A stretch of 64,000 bases of DNA from Zunongwangia pacifica (GCF_023499215.1 NZ_JAKHSK010000013.1:62001-126000); one strand, 5' to 3'. Counted from the stretch's first letter, positions 47,041 to 55,574 are shown. Numbers and translations: made by a program. Notes: generated by a model from the sequence alone, not told the origin.

Positions 47041-48240
47041 ATGTCAACTAACAATGTTCCCCCTTCGGGGGCTAGGGGGATAAAAAATCCAATTTATATC
47101 GCTTCCACAGCTTCTATTTCTCCCTTAGGGGAAGATCATAAGGAAATTTGGGAGGCTTATAAAAGCAATCATCATTTTATACAAAAGCATGATTTTGAAG
47201 GCGAAGAAGCTTTTGCGGCTTTTCTGCCGGAAAAATTACGTTCAGAAATCGATAATTTAAGGACCGAATCTGCACATTATCGTAAGCTCGATCTTTCGGT
47301 GTTATTTGCGATTTATACGTCGAGACAGGCGATAAAACGCGCCGGTTGGGAAAATGAAAAAAATATTGGAATCAATATCGGGAGCTCTCGTGGAGCAACT
47401 GGATTATTTGAAAAATTTCATGCTGAATTTATCGAAAATCGGGTAGCATCTACCCAAGCTTCACCGGCAACAACACTGGGGAATATTTCTTCCTGGGTAG
47501 GGCAGGACCTGGAAAACAATGGCGTTCATTTTTCACATAGCGTAACCTGTTCTACTGGTTTGCATTCGGTTTTAAATGCCGTGGCCTGGCTGCAAGCTGG
47601 TTTGGCCGATAAATTTATGGCGGGAGGAAGTGAAGCGGCATTAACATCGTTTACAATCGCACAAATGAAGGCGCTTAAAACGTATGCTTCAGAAGATCTG
47701 GCCTATCCCTGCCAGGCATTGAATCTTCATAAAACACGCAATTCGATGGTTTTGGGTGAAGGTGCCGGATTGTTGTGTCTGGAAAATTCAGCTTCAGCAA
47801 AAGCATTGGCTCAAATTACCGGAATAGGCTATTCCGCAGAAAAATTAAAGCATAGTGTTTCTATTTCTGAAGACGGAAAATGCATGCAAAAAGCAATGAA
47901 AATGGCCATAGGAGATTTAGATCCTGCTGAAGTTGATGCGGTGGTGATGCATGCGCCGGGTACCATAAAAGGGGATTTAGGCGAAGTAAACGCGATAAAA
48001 GCCGTTTTTGGTGAAAATTTACCGGCAATGACTTCTAATAAATGGAAAATTGGGCATACGTTTGCAACCTCGGGAATACTGAATCTGGAATTAGCAATGT
48101 TAATGCTGAGGGATCAGGAGTTTATTTCGGTTCCTTTTTCCGATATTAGTGAAAAACCGGCGCGATTACAGCATATACTTGTAAATGCGGTAGGTTTTGG
48201 CGGTAACGCCGTTTCTGTTTTAATAAGTAAACTACCTTAG
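47041..48240 (+). CDS. Beta-ketoacyl synthase (FabB/F-like) in the biotin cluster
   Basis: Condensing enzyme of the KAS I/II family, 399 residues. The catalytic triad is present: Cys170 in SVTCSTGLHS, His304 in MHAPGTIKGD and His339 in WKIGHTFATSG. Its place between bioA and bioB suggests a role in making the pimeloyl moiety rather than general fatty-acid synthesis. The core resembles a FabF-type protein with lower similarity around the first His (HAPGT instead of the usual HGT). The first 13 residues are encoded by a C5-TTC-G5 hairpin plus a further G5 run and seem not to belong to the family. The only nearby ATG is 47041. Confidence 0.87.
   Translation: MSTNNVPPSGARGIKNPIYIASTASISPLGEDHKEIWEAYKSNHHFIQKHDFEGEEAFAAFLPEKLRSEIDNLRTESAHYRKLDLSVLFAIYTSRQAIKRAGWENEKNIGINIGSSRGATGLFEKFHAEFIENRVASTQASPATTLGNISSWVGQDLENNGVHFSHSVTCSTGLHSVLNAVAWLQAGLADKFMAGGSEAALTSFTIAQMKALKTYASEDLAYPCQALNLHKTRNSMVLGEGAGLLCLENSASAKALAQITGIGYSAEKLKHSVSISEDGKCMQKAMKMAIGDLDPAEVDAVVMHAPGTIKGDLGEVNAIKAVFGENLPAMTSNKWKIGHTFATSGILNLELAMLMLRDQEFISVPFSDISEKPARLQHILVNAVGFGGNAVSVLISKLP
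47059..47079. repeat. C5/G5 hairpin and extra G5 run within the 5' end of the ketosynthase gene
   Basis: CCCCC-TTC-GGGGG (47059-47071) followed by CTA and GGGGG (47075-47079). It is a GC-rich palindromic unit like the small dispersed repeats of Flavobacteriaceae, here read in frame as part of the coding sequence. Confidence 0.55.
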
Positions 48241-48311
48241 GGCAAGCCCATGGGACATTTATTATAATATTGTTTTTATTTCGGAGTATTTAACTTCGAT
48301 TATCGAGTAAA
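48241..48311 (-). repeat. Interspersed intergenic repeat, copy 3 (inverted)
   Basis: Read on the minus strand it begins tttactcgataatcgaag and ends cccatgggcttgcc, matching both ends of the repeats at 2512-2607 and 8094-8194. It is shorter in the middle. It lies between the ketosynthase and bioB. Confidence 0.6.
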
Positions 48312-48348
48312 ATTTAAAAGAGTAAAGGCTCGAAAGGGCTTGGGATTC

Positions 48349-48366
48349 TCGCTATTTTGATAGCGA
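48349..48366. promoter_or_regulatory. Palindrome upstream of bioB
   Basis: TCGCTAT-TTTG-ATAGCGA, a perfect 7-bp inverted repeat. It lies about 10 bases before the bioB -7 box, overlapping the place of the -33 element, so it could be an operator. No known regulator assigned. Confidence 0.35.
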
Positions 48367-48375
48367 AGTTTTGAT

Positions 48376-48383
48376 TATTTTTG
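48376..48383 (+). promoter_or_regulatory. -7 promoter box for bioB
   Basis: TATTTTTG matches TAnnTTTG and ends 15 bases before the bioB ATG at 48399. A TTTTG lies 16 bases upstream as a possible -33 element. It suggests that bioB and the following genes can be transcribed independently of bioFDA. Confidence 0.5.
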
Positions 48384-48398
48384 AATAAATCTATTTTC

Positions 48399-49496
48399 AT
48401 GGCGACAAGACATAACTGGACCAAAGAAGAAATTTTAGAGATTTACAATAAACCTTTAATGGAACTGCTTTACGAAGCAGCAACGATTCATAGAGAACAT
48501 CATGATCCTAATACGGTACAGGTTTCTACCTTACTTTCTATAAAAACGGGCGGTTGTCCAGAAGATTGTGGCTACTGCCCTCAGGCAGCGCGTTATCATA
48601 CCGATATTGAGGGGAACGACCTAATGAGCGTAAATCATGTAAAAGCGCAGGCTTTACGTGCCAAATCTGCCGGGAGTTCCCGTGTTTGTATGGGAGCAGC
48701 CTGGAGAAATGTAAAGGACGGGCCAGAGTTTGATAATGTTTTAGAAATGGTGCGTACGATTAATAAGCTGGATATGGAGGTTTGTTGTACGCTTGGAATG
48801 CTTACCGAAAACCAGGCGCAACGATTAGCGGAAGCTGGTTTATACGCTTACAATCATAATTTAGATACCTCTGAGGAGTATTATAAGGAAGTCATCTCTA
48901 CCCGTGGTTTTGAGGATCGTTTAGAAACGATCGATAATGTCCGGAAGACCAATGTCACCGTGTGTAGTGGTGGTATTATTGGGATGGGGGAAAAAGAAGA
49001 AGACCGTGCCGGGATGTTAGTGTCGCTTTCAACTTTAAATCCGCAACCAGAATCTGTGCCAATTAACGCACTTGTTCCTGTAGAAGGGACACCAATGGAA
49101 GAGCAGGCACCGGTTTCTATCTGGGAAATGGTAAGAATGGTGGCCACAACCAGAATCGTAATGCCAGAAACTCAGGTTCGATTATCTGCAGGACGTACGC
49201 AAATGAGTAGGGAAGGGCAGGCCATGTGCTTTTTTGCCGGGGCAAATTCGATTTTTGCCGGGGATAAACTGTTAACTACGCCAAACCCAGATGTGAGTGA
49301 AGATATGCAGATGTTTAAAGCATTAGGCTTAAACCCACAAAAGCCATTCACTAAAAAATCGAAACCAGAAACTGTAGAAGCGACAGATTCTAAATATAAT
49401 TCGCTTGGAGAAAAGCCAAAATGGTCCAGACCGGGGCATACCATCGAAAGAAATAAAGTAACCGAAGAAAAACAAAAGGCAAAAGCAAAAGCTTAA
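48399..49496 (+). CDS. bioB: Biotin synthase
   Basis: Radical-SAM enzyme that inserts sulfur into dethiobiotin. The 365-residue protein shows the SAM-cluster motif GGCPEDCGYCPQ (CxxxCxxC) near 48-59, the YNHNLDTS motif near 149, and the [2Fe-2S] site region with LSAGRTQM. The lysine-rich tail is longer than in E. coli BioB. ATG at 48399 chosen (MATRHNWTKEEI); an upstream TTG lies in the -7 box. The JmjC/cupin-like pair follows 7 bases after the stop. Confidence 0.97.
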   Translation: MATRHNWTKEEILEIYNKPLMELLYEAATIHREHHDPNTVQVSTLLSIKTGGCPEDCGYCPQAARYHTDIEGNDLMSVNHVKAQALRAKSAGSSRVCMGAAWRNVKDGPEFDNVLEMVRTINKLDMEVCCTLGMLTENQAQRLAEAGLYAYNHNLDTSEEYYKEVISTRGFEDRLETIDNVRKTNVTVCSGGIIGMGEKEEDRAGMLVSLSTLNPQPESVPINALVPVEGTPMEEQAPVSIWEMVRMVATTRIVMPETQVRLSAGRTQMSREGQAMCFFAGANSIFAGDKLLTTPNPDVSEDMQMFKALGLNPQKPFTKKSKPETVEATDSKYNSLGEKPKWSRPGHTIERNKVTEEKQKAKAKA

Positions 49497-49503
49497 TTTT
49501 AAT

Positions 49504-50376
49504 ATGAAACTCGATCTTCAGGAAGTACCAAGAGTAAAAGGAATTTCTAAAGAGGAATTTCAACAGGAATATTTTATTCCGCAGCGACCGGTAATTTTTG
49601 AAGATCTGGCTAAAAACTGGCCGGCTTATCAAAACTGGAGTTTCGATTACTTTAGGGAAAAAGCCGGTGATATTGTAGTGCCACTTTACGATAGCACTCC
49701 GGCAAAAGGGAGGCAAAATTCCCATGGTGCTGCAATGAAGTTACCTATTAAAGAATATTTTGATATTCTGGAAAAAGGGCCTTCAGATTTAAGAATGTTC
49801 TTTTTTAATCTTCTGCAAAATTGCCCTGAGCTTTTAAACGATATAGACTATCCAGATCTTGGAGTGAAATTCTTTAAAAAACTGCCGGTTTTATTTGTTG
49901 GCGGTGAAGGATCCAGTGTGGTGATGCATTACGATATGGATCTGGCCAATAACTTCCATTTTAATTTTGCCGGTAAAAAGCGAGTACTCCTTTACGCGCC
50001 AGATCAAACCAAATATCTTTATAAAGTTCCGCACTCGATCGTGAGTATGGAAATAATTAATATGGATAACCCCGATTTTGCTATGTATCCTGCTTTGGCA
50101 AAAGCTAAGGGTTTAGAAGCTCAACTTGGGCATGGGGAAGGTTTATTTATGCCAAGTAAATGGTGGCATTTTATAAAATATGAAACGCCAAGTTTGTCGC
50201 TAACCTTAAGATCGTTCCCAAGATCGCCAGGTAAGGTTTTAGAGGTTTTGAACAATCTTTTGTTTATGCGTAATTATGACAACTTAATGCGTAAAATAAA
50301 GGGGCAGGATTGGATAGATTACAAGAATAAAAAAGCTATAAAAAATACCCATAAATGGGCTAATATTGAAGAATGA
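49504..50376 (+). CDS. JmjC/cupin-like dioxygenase-type protein (first of tandem pair)
   Basis: A 290-residue protein of the cupin-like (JmjC, Cupin_8) family, which uses Fe(II) and 2-oxoglutarate for hydroxylation. The metal triad appears intact: H142-x-D144 in VMHYDMDLANN and His222 in KWWHFIKYE. A Lys that could hold 2-oxoglutarate lies in AGKKRVLLY. The N-terminal region (EEFQQEYFIPQRPVIFEDLAKNWPAYQNW) is typical of the family. The substrate is unknown. It lies 7 bases after bioB and overlaps a paralogue by 4 bases. Confidence 0.88.
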   Translation: MKLDLQEVPRVKGISKEEFQQEYFIPQRPVIFEDLAKNWPAYQNWSFDYFREKAGDIVVPLYDSTPAKGRQNSHGAAMKLPIKEYFDILEKGPSDLRMFFFNLLQNCPELLNDIDYPDLGVKFFKKLPVLFVGGEGSSVVMHYDMDLANNFHFNFAGKKRVLLYAPDQTKYLYKVPHSIVSMEIINMDNPDFAMYPALAKAKGLEAQLGHGEGLFMPSKWWHFIKYETPSLSLTLRSFPRSPGKVLEVLNNLLFMRNYDNLMRKIKGQDWIDYKNKKAIKNTHKWANIEE

Positions 50377-51242
50377 AGTACGGAGGTTTGCAGTTGGCAG
50401 AAATTCCAAGGGTAAAAAGAATTTCTAAAGAAGATTTTGTAAAGAATTACGTGCAGCCACAAAAGCCAGTTGTTATAGAGAATTTGATTGAAGACTGGCC
50501 GGCTTTTGAGAAATGGAACCTGGATTATATAAAAGAAATTGCTGGTGAAAAAGTGGTGCCGTTGTATGACGATCGCCCTATAACTTCAGAATATAAGTTT
50601 AACGAGCCACACGCCAAAATGAAGATGGCAGATTATATCGATCTCCTGAAATCGAAGCCTACCGATTACAGGATTTTCCTTTATCATTTAATGAAAGAGG
50701 TTCCTGCGCTACAAAAGGATTTTAAATTCCCAAAAATTGGTTTGCGTATTATTAAACAATTGCCTATGTTGTTTTTTGGAGGGGAGAATTCAAAAGTGTT
50801 TATGCATTACGATATTGATTTTGCGAATATTTTGCATTTTCATTTTAACGGTAAAAAGCAATGTATTATTTATCCGCCTTCAGAAAGTAAATATCTTTAT
50901 AAAGTGCCGCATTCATTAATTTCCAGAGAGGATATCGATTTTAGGAAACCAGATTTAGAAAAATTTCCTGCTTTGGCAAAAGCTAAAGGTTATGTAGCTG
51001 AACTAAATCATGGGGAAACCCTGTATATGCCTGAAGGTTACTGGCACCAAATGACTTATCTTACGCCTGGTTTTTCTATGAGTTTAAGAGCCACACCTCG
51101 TACTTTTTTAAATTTATCAAAGGCCGTTTATAATCTTGTAATTATGCGCAATTTCGATAACTATATGCGCAAGTGGAAAGGCCAAAAATGGATAGACTAC
51201 AAGAATGAGCAGGCTATGGCGAATACACAAAAATATATGTAG
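50373..51242 (+). CDS. JmjC/cupin-like dioxygenase-type protein (second of tandem pair)
   Basis: A 289-residue paralogue of the preceding protein, similar over its full length (PRVKxISKEx near the start, YKVPHS in the middle, WIDYKN near the end). The ligands are retained: H145-x-D147 in FMHYDIDFANI and His225 in GYWHQMTYL. The start ATGA overlaps the stop of the first copy. The pair likely arose by duplication and kept both active sites, so they may act on different substrates or form a heterodimer. No target protein is evident nearby. Confidence 0.88.
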   Translation: MKYGGLQLAEIPRVKRISKEDFVKNYVQPQKPVVIENLIEDWPAFEKWNLDYIKEIAGEKVVPLYDDRPITSEYKFNEPHAKMKMADYIDLLKSKPTDYRIFLYHLMKEVPALQKDFKFPKIGLRIIKQLPMLFFGGENSKVFMHYDIDFANILHFHFNGKKQCIIYPPSESKYLYKVPHSLISREDIDFRKPDLEKFPALAKAKGYVAELNHGETLYMPEGYWHQMTYLTPGFSMSLRATPRTFLNLSKAVYNLVIMRNFDNYMRKWKGQKWIDYKNEQAMANTQKYM

Positions 51243-51359
51243 ACTTTTGGTCTATATTGGGGAATTCTGGAATGAATTTTTATGGGCTATTCATTTAAAG
51301 TCAATTTATATTCTAGGCCTTTGCTTTTTTAATTTAGATAGAAAACTACTGTTTTGAAA

Positions 51360-51848
51360 ATGCCTTTTAATCACCGAATTTCAGTCTCAGAAATTATTTA
51401 TCTTATAAAATGTGTTTTGGGAACTATAACCTGTTATGCGTTATACACTTCTTACCCAGAATATCCGTTTTATTGGAGTATTATTTCCTGTTTGCTGGTT
51501 TTTTCTCAGGAGAATGACCGCCAATTAGCTTTAAACAGGATTAGAGCAAACTTTTTGGGGAGTTTTGTAGGTTTAGCGGTTTATTTTTTGCCAATTCCTC
51601 ATCTAGTAATGTTTTGTTTTGGGGTGGCGTTTACAATTTTATTAGGTATTTTATTAAAAATAGAGCCCACTATAAGATCTGCACTCGCCGCAGTGATTAT
51701 TGTAATCATCAATGAAGATAAAGCGGATACCGCGTGGGTGGTAAGTTTATACCGTGCCGGTTGTGTACTTTTGGGATGCTTAATTGCGCTATTTATTTCA
51801 ATGTTTTTTAACCGACTTTATAAGGCATTCTTTAATCGTGTTGCGTAG
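51360..51848 (+). CDS. FUSC-like membrane protein (half-size)
   Basis: A 162-residue membrane protein with about six helices resembling the N-terminal membrane half of aromatic-acid exporter (FUSC/YccS) proteins. Features are RISVSEIIYLIKCVLGTITCYAL, YWSIISCLLVFSQ and NRIRANFLGSFVG, with the family's Arg-rich N/R motif. The cytoplasmic half is missing, so it may work as a dimer or be a reduced relative. ATG at 51360 is used rather than the TTG two codons upstream. It overlaps the 3' end of recX by 17 bases on the opposite strand. Confidence 0.75.
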   Translation: MPFNHRISVSEIIYLIKCVLGTITCYALYTSYPEYPFYWSIISCLLVFSQENDRQLALNRIRANFLGSFVGLAVYFLPIPHLVMFCFGVAFTILLGILLKIEPTIRSALAAVIIVIINEDKADTAWVVSLYRAGCVLLGCLIALFISMFFNRLYKAFFNRVA

Positions 51849-52314
51849 CAAGATCATTGGCTTTTTCAAAGATTAAATGACTTTCCCAGCCGCGATATTG
51901 TAAATAATCAGCTAACTTTTTTTTCTTTTTAATTACTGAAGTTTCCCTGATCGATTCCCATTTTTTTTCTGAAATCTCATGAAAAGTGGAGAGATAATCG
52001 TTTTCTGAAATTTCTTTGAGTCCGGTTTGAATATTTCGGGGGGAAATTCCGCGTAATTTCAATTCGTTTATAATTCTCTTTTTGCCCCATTTTTTAATCC
52101 TGAATTTTCCGCGCGCAAAGCTTTTAGCGAAGCGCTCTTCATTAAGAAAATTTTCCTGCATTAACTGCATAATAATTTGTTGCTGTGCTTCAGGGATCAT
52201 ATTCATGCTTTTAAGCTTGTCTTCAACTTCTTTATGCGTCCTGTCGCGGTATGTACAAAATTGCATTAGTTTTATGGTAGCTTCTTTGACGGTGTAAGAC
52301 TTCTTGGTATCCAT
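51832..52314 (-). CDS. recX: Regulatory protein RecX
   Basis: Modulator of RecA filaments. The 160-residue protein is made of the three-helix RecX repeats, with the signature FLNEERFAKSFARGKFRIKKWGKKRIINELKLRGI in the middle. Length is normal. Its 3' end overlaps the FUSC-like gene, and its start is divergent from the serine hydrolase with a 55-base gap. recA is not in the window. Confidence 0.93.
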   Translation of the reverse strand: MDTKKSYTVKEATIKLMQFCTYRDRTHKEVEDKLKSMNMIPEAQQQIIMQLMQENFLNEERFAKSFARGKFRIKKWGKKRIINELKLRGISPRNIQTGLKEISENDYLSTFHEISEKKWESIRETSVIKKKKKLADYLQYRGWESHLIFEKANDLATQHD

Positions 52315-52369
52315 AATAGGGCAAACTAAGCTAAAATTCTATATTTTAGGGACAAAATTAATTAAACTT

Positions 52370-53803
52370 ATGAATAAAATTTACGCTCTATTTCCGCTGC
52401 TATTTTTTGCTTTTGCTCTAAATGCTCAAGATGAGGATAAGAAAGATTATACAAATGCTTTAAAGATTGTAGAGGTTTGGTTAGATGCTCAAAAAGATTT
52501 TGATTATCTCCCCGGGATAAGTGCTGTAGCAGTAAACGATCAGGAAGTTATATGGGAAGGAGCATTTGGTGAAGCTAATATAGCTAAAGAAGTTTCGATG
52601 GATCCTTCTACTATTTGTAGTATTTGTTCAATATCAAAATTGTTTACCTCAATTGCTGTAATGAAGCTGTATGAGGAAGGGAAATTAAGTTTGGATGCCG
52701 AAATTCAGGATATTTTACCCTGGTTCGATTTAAAACAAAAGTATGAAGGAAGTGGACCTATTACAATTCGGTCTATTTTAACCCATTCTTCAGGTTTGCC
52801 AAGAGAGGCCAATGCGTCTTATTGGAGTGCTCCGGATTATGAATTTCCTGAAGCTGAAGATTTTGAAGAAGGTCTTGCGGAATTAGAAACTTTATACCCT
52901 TCTTCCACTTATTTTCAGTATAGTAATTTAGGTTTAGCGCTGTTGGGTAAAGTGATTGAAGAAATTTCTGGACAGGATTATGATGCTTATGTTAAAGGAA
53001 ATATTCTTGTGCCTTTAGGCTTAGAGGATACTAGAACTTTTTTGCCTAAAGAGCTTTACGGAAATAAAATGGCTATTGGTTATGGAGCTTTAAAACGTGA
53101 TGGAAATCGTGATATTATCAATTTTTTTGAAGCTAATGCGATCACTCCTGCGGCGGGTTTTTCTTCAAATGTTTTAGATCTTGCGAAATTTGCTTCCTGG
53201 CAATTTAGGTTATTAAATGAAGATGCCGGCTACGAAGTATTAAAGTCTTCTACCTTAAAATATATGCAGAATGTGCAATGGGTGGATCCAGATTTTGATA
53301 CGATGTGGGGCTTAGGTTTTTCGGTTTACAAAGGGCCAGATGGAAGCAAATGGGTAGGTCATGGCGGCAGCTGCCCGGGGTATAGGACTGTGGTAAGCTT
53401 AAATCCTAAAAGTAAGATGGCCTATTCTGTAATGATAAATGCAGGTGGTGAAAGTCCTGAGAAGTATGTAAGAGGAATTCATTCAATTTTATCAAAGGTA
53501 AAACCAAATTTAGATAAGAATAGTGAGGTTAGCTTGGATGATTATGTGGGATATTTTAATCCGCAGCCTTGGTCCAGCGAGCTTTATGTTGGTAAATGGG
53601 ATGATAAATTAGTGCTTTTATATTTGCCATCATCTTCACCGGGTTCGGCATTAACCTTTTTAAAACATATTAAAGGTGATGAGTTTAGAAGAGTACGCGA
53701 GGACGGAGAGTTGGGAGAGTCGATATTGTTTTTAAGAGATAATGACGGGAAGGTGAGTAAAATGAAACGGAATAATAATTTTTACTCTAAGTTATCGAAA
53801 TAA
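52370..53803 (+). CDS. Beta-lactamase-family (class C / PBP-like) serine hydrolase
   Basis: A 477-residue exported protein with a signal peptide (about 1-19). A penicillin-binding-protein-like serine hydrolase domain follows: SxxK in CSISK (Ser87, Lys90), YSN in FQYSNLGLA near 185, and HGG in VGHGGSCPG near 345. A C-terminal lipocalin-like extension (about 400-477) is present. The family includes esterases, D-aminopeptidases and peptidases, so calling it a beta-lactamase would be too specific. ATG at 52370 starts the signal peptide. Ends at a bidirectional terminator shared with RNase G. Confidence 0.9.
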   Translation: MNKIYALFPLLFFAFALNAQDEDKKDYTNALKIVEVWLDAQKDFDYLPGISAVAVNDQEVIWEGAFGEANIAKEVSMDPSTICSICSISKLFTSIAVMKLYEEGKLSLDAEIQDILPWFDLKQKYEGSGPITIRSILTHSSGLPREANASYWSAPDYEFPEAEDFEEGLAELETLYPSSTYFQYSNLGLALLGKVIEEISGQDYDAYVKGNILVPLGLEDTRTFLPKELYGNKMAIGYGALKRDGNRDIINFFEANAITPAAGFSSNVLDLAKFASWQFRLLNEDAGYEVLKSSTLKYMQNVQWVDPDFDTMWGLGFSVYKGPDGSKWVGHGGSCPGYRTVVSLNPKSKMAYSVMINAGGESPEKYVRGIHSILSKVKPNLDKNSEVSLDDYVGYFNPQPWSSELYVGKWDDKLVLLYLPSSSPGSALTFLKHIKGDEFRRVREDGELGESILFLRDNDGKVSKMKRNNNFYSKLSK

Positions 53804-53823
53804 CTTGTTTATATTTTGAGCAT

Positions 53824-53864
53824 AAAAAAACGCCTTGCAAAAAAGTCTTGCAAGGCGTTTTAGT
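53824..53864. terminator. Bidirectional terminator between serine hydrolase and rng
   Basis: A perfect 13-bp inverted repeat (53828-53840 with 53848-53860, 7-base loop) has an A run on the left and a T-rich run on the right. It can serve both convergent genes; it starts 25 bases after the hydrolase stop and 5 bases beyond the rng stop. Confidence 0.88.
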
Positions 53865-53865
53865 T

Positions 53866-55404
53866 TTATCGTATCACTTTCCCGTCTTTATCGTGAAAGT
53901 GGTATTCTAAATACGTGTAAGCATCTCTTGGTATAATTTTAACCCATCGCTTGTGGTCAAAAAACCATTGCGATCTGGGAGATGGAAAGCCTTTAGTTAA
54001 AAAGGCCGAAATAAATGGGTGCGTAGATAGCGTGATCTTTTTATGATTTTTCTTGATCAGGCGCTCTAAATCGGCTTTAATTTTTTGTATTAAGATAATT
54101 GGTGCCTCAACCTCACCATCGCCGTTAGGATTCTCCTCACGGGTCTTAATATTCATTTCTGGCCGTACGCGTTGTCTTGTAATTTGTATAAGTCCAAATT
54201 TACTGGGAGGGAGGATCTTGTGCTTTGCACGATCGTCACTCATTTCCTGTTTAAGGTGATCGAAAAGGGTTTTGCGGTTTTCAGCTTTACCCATATCGAT
54301 AAAATCGACTACAATAATGCCGCCCATGTCGCGAAGTCTTAACTGGCGCGCAATTTCTGTAGCACTAATTAAATTAACCTCTAAAGCAGTATCTTCCTGG
54401 TTTTTGGATTTGTTAGAACGGTTACCACTGTTTACGTCTATAACGTGCATGGCCTCTGTATGTTCTATAACCAGGTAGGCGCCTTTACTCATCGATACAG
54501 TGCGCCCAAAGGAAGTTTTTATTTGTCTTTCGATACCGAACTTTTCAAAAATTGGAACATTGGACTGATGTAATTTTACAATTGATTCTTTGCTAGGAGC
54601 GATTTCGCTCACATAGTCTTTAATTTGTGTGTAAAGCGTCTCGTCATCTACGGTGATAGAAGTAAACGTATCGTTAAAAATATCTCTTAATAAAGAAGAT
54701 GCACGATTTAATTCTCCTAAAACTTTGGCAGGATAATGAGGCTTATACAGTTTTTTACACATTGCTGTCCAACGACCCATTAAATTTTGGAGGTCTTTGT
54801 CCAGCTCTGCTACTTTTTTGCCTTCGGCTACGGTTCTTACGATAACGCCAAAACCTTTAGGTTTAATGCTTTTCACAAGGCGTTTTAAACGATCTTTTTC
54901 TTCTTTGCTTTCGATCTTTTGAGAAACCGAAATCCTGTTAGAAAAAGGAACTAGAACAATATATCTTCCTGGTAAGGATAACTCACTGCTAATGCGTGGC
55001 CCTTTGGTAGAGATGGGTTCTTTTACGATTTGAACCAGTAGCGACTGATTTGACTTTAAGACATCGGTAATGCTACCGTTTTTGTCTATATCTTTTTCAA
55101 AAGTAAAATTCTTTAAAGAATAATCTTTTAGTTTACCTGTGCTTACACGTTTTATGAACTTAAGCAAGGATGAAACCTGAGGGCCCAGATCGTGATAGTG
55201 TAAAAAACCATCTTTGGTATAACCAACATTAACAAATGCGGCATTTAACCCGGGGACAGCCTTTCTAATCTTGGCGATCATGATATCGCCAACATTAAAA
55301 TTGTTGTCGTCTTCATCCTTGTTGAGTTCAATAAGTTTTCCATCTTTTAATAAGGCAAAATCTACAGCAGAGGATTCGGACCGTATTATTAATTCTTTGT
55401 CCAC
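53866..55404 (-). CDS. rng: Ribonuclease G/E
   Basis: Endoribonuclease for rRNA maturation and mRNA decay. The 512-residue protein has the RNase G-type organisation: S1 domain (about 35-130, DIMIAKIRKAVPGLNAAFVNVGYTKDGFL), RNase H-like and 5'-sensor parts, and the DNase I-like catalytic region. That region has VIDVNSGNR and GGIIVVDFIDM with metal-binding Asp residues. The C-terminal scaffold of RNase E is absent. The start codon is GTG; no in-frame ATG fits better. A 6-bp hairpin lies about 20 bases upstream of the start. Confidence 0.93.
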   Translation of the reverse strand: MDKELIIRSESSAVDFALLKDGKLIELNKDEDDNNFNVGDIMIAKIRKAVPGLNAAFVNVGYTKDGFLHYHDLGPQVSSLLKFIKRVSTGKLKDYSLKNFTFEKDIDKNGSITDVLKSNQSLLVQIVKEPISTKGPRISSELSLPGRYIVLVPFSNRISVSQKIESKEEKDRLKRLVKSIKPKGFGVIVRTVAEGKKVAELDKDLQNLMGRWTAMCKKLYKPHYPAKVLGELNRASSLLRDIFNDTFTSITVDDETLYTQIKDYVSEIAPSKESIVKLHQSNVPIFEKFGIERQIKTSFGRTVSMSKGAYLVIEHTEAMHVIDVNSGNRSNKSKNQEDTALEVNLISATEIARQLRLRDMGGIIVVDFIDMGKAENRKTLFDHLKQEMSDDRAKHKILPPSKFGLIQITRQRVRPEMNIKTREENPNGDGEVEAPIILIQKIKADLERLIKKNHKKITLSTHPFISAFLTKGFPSPRSQWFFDHKRWVKIIPRDAYTYLEYHFHDKDGKVIR

Positions 55405-55422
55405 TCTATTTAGATTTTTAAG

Positions 55423-55437
55423 CCCGAAAAATTCGGG
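55423..55437 (-). other. Hairpin in the rng 5' leader
   Basis: CCCGAA-AAA-TTCGGG, a 6-bp stem with a 3-base loop, lies 19-33 bases upstream of the rng GTG. It could affect translation or be a cleavage site for RNase G itself, but only the stem is seen. Confidence 0.35.
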
Positions 55438-55574
55438 ATGGATTAAACATTATTTTATCACAGGTGTTTGAAGCCTGAAGAAATTTTAAGAAGTCCATTC
55501 TAGCCAGAAGGCCAGGGTTCTTTAAAATTTCGATGTCAAAGAACGTTGTTGTTAAAACAAAATCTTTTAAATAA

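Noticed and set aside
47005-47043. BirA-like or other operator (GTTAAC-containing stretch) before the ketosynthase
   Set aside because: Only a partial palindrome; no match to a site I can name.
51241-51255. Terminator after the second JmjC-like gene
   Set aside because: Only a 5-bp stem (TAGAC/GTCTA) and no T run.
52370-53803. True class C beta-lactamase (antibiotic resistance)
   Set aside because: SxxK, YSN and HGG motifs only show the serine-hydrolase superfamily; the C-terminal extension and context do not support a dedicated beta-lactamase.
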